Below, piece by piece: positions 20,149-20,575 of a DNA stretch of 20,575 bases; position 1 is the stretch's first letter, and each line of letters opens with the position of its first letter. The stretch lies in NCBI GenBank assembly GCA_045591885.1, contig JAZNTT010000069.1:1-20575 (forward strand), written 5' to 3'. Under the pieces are notes generated by a model. The model was not told where the DNA came from. It saw nothing but the letters and a program-made list of their open reading frames with translations, and did no database searches. A program made the position numbers and the translations under genes. The DNA is from Colimorpha_A sp045591885 (GTDB taxonomy: Bacteria > Bacillota > Clostridia > Oscillospirales > CAG-272).

Positions 20149-20575
20149 TTATGCCTTCCAAACAGCTTTGATGATGTTGCCAATTTTAGGAGATGTACCG
20201 TACATAAGAACACCAACGCGGTAGATCTTAGCAGATAGAATTCCAATTCCAAAGGTAGATGCAACCAAAATGCTGATAGAAATTGCAATCTCATGCCAGG
20301 GTACAGTGCTCATAGCAATTCTTGTGAACATTGCCATCGGTGAGGTGAATGGAATGTAAGAGCAAATCTGCATCAGTATATTGTCCACACTTCCGCTGCT
20401 CATTGAGAACATAACCACCATAAAACCAATAATGAACAAGAATGTTACCGGCTGAACGGCAGTATTGATATCCTCCAGTTTTGAAACGGTAGAGGAAATT
20501 GCACCATAGAGGAACGCATAAATCAAGAAGCCAAGTAGGAAGAACACAAGCATATAGACAAACAGCTCGGGCGGA
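20149..20575 (-). CDS. ABC-2 type transporter permease (NatB-like), C-terminal part
   Basis: The last 141 residues of a membrane permease; the gene enters from the right edge. Hydrophobic segments lie in LVFFLLGFLIYAFLYGAIS, VTFLFIIGFMVVMFSMS and ISISILVASTFGIGILSAKI. Signature phrases are YIPFTSPMAMFTRI and the end AKIYRVGVLMYGTSP. These match the NatB/YhaP-like ABC-2 exporters of sodium, peptides or drugs. An ATPase gene is expected upstream, outside the window. No terminator follows its stop. It is more AT-rich than the lon region, so it may be element cargo, but this is not decided. Confidence 0.85.
   Translation of the reverse strand, partial: PPELFVYMLVFFLLGFLIYAFLYGAISSTVSKLEDINTAVQPVTFLFIIGFMVVMFSMSSGSVDNILMQICSYIPFTSPMAMFTRIAMSTVPWHEIAISISILVASTFGIGILSAKIYRVGVLMYGTSPKIGNIIKAVWKA

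Noticed and set aside
1..20575. CRISPR arrays, tRNA or rRNA genes
   Set aside because: No regularly spaced direct repeats and no cloverleaf or rRNA-like stretches were seen on reading either strand.

Overview
The window looks like the chromosome of an anaerobic, probably spore-forming member of the Clostridia (Oscillospiraceae-like). The evidence is gene content: gerW/ytfJ beside a DUF2953 gene, dacF, scpAB, M50 protease, engB, lon and asnA. Base composition is mid-GC, and compact palindromic intergenic repeats of a kind common in gut Clostridia are present. Identifications rest on reading motifs; no database search was run.

Positions 1-9160, all leftward, hold a housekeeping run: lon > engB > M50 protease > scpA > scpB > DUF2953 > gerW > dacF > (palindromic repeat) > start of an RluB-type pseudouridine synthase. 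A ymdB-like phosphodiesterase gene with its own near-perfect promoter lies upstream. Several junctions overlap or are only a few bases wide, so scpA/scpB/M50 and DUF2953/gerW are probably translationally coupled. Positions 9160-13040 hold dispersed repeats, a leftward dgkB-like lipid kinase plus yihY pair, and a divergent rightward asnA-yjjG pair. Both promoters of the divergent pair are readable.

Positions 13043-13720 hold a compact leftward unit. A consensus promoter fires at the first base of a long three-tier RNA hairpin (about 205 nt) ending in a strong intrinsic terminator. Two tiny genes follow: a Trp-rich 52-residue protein that is easy to miss, and a 60-residue double zinc ribbon. 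The RNA could be a free ncRNA (6S-like in shape) or a riboswitch-like leader. Positions 13737-14177 are a pile-up of nested palindromic repeats. A truncated gene tail with its own terminator follows at 14215-14359.

Positions about 14322-20100 are an integrated mobile element of about 5.7 kb. From its right end it carries a promoter, a long untranslated leader with an attenuator-like hairpin and a 27-residue ORF, an Xre-type regulator, a 106-residue protein, a structured origin, a Rep protein, an FtsK/TcpA-type ATPase, a small protein and a large serine recombinase. The Rep is of the eukaryotic-virus (CRESS-DNA) type: an HUH nickase fused to an SF3 helicase. Just upstream of rep, on the coding strand, a perfect 12-bp stem displays a loop spanning AAGTATTAC, which fits the CRESS-virus nick-site consensus NANTATTAC. 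Two tandem hexamers follow it, as in circovirus origins. I regard this as the main discovery candidate: an integrative, probably mobilizable element with a virus-like rolling-circle origin. The window ends inside an ABC-2 type permease gene that may be cargo or flanking chromosome.
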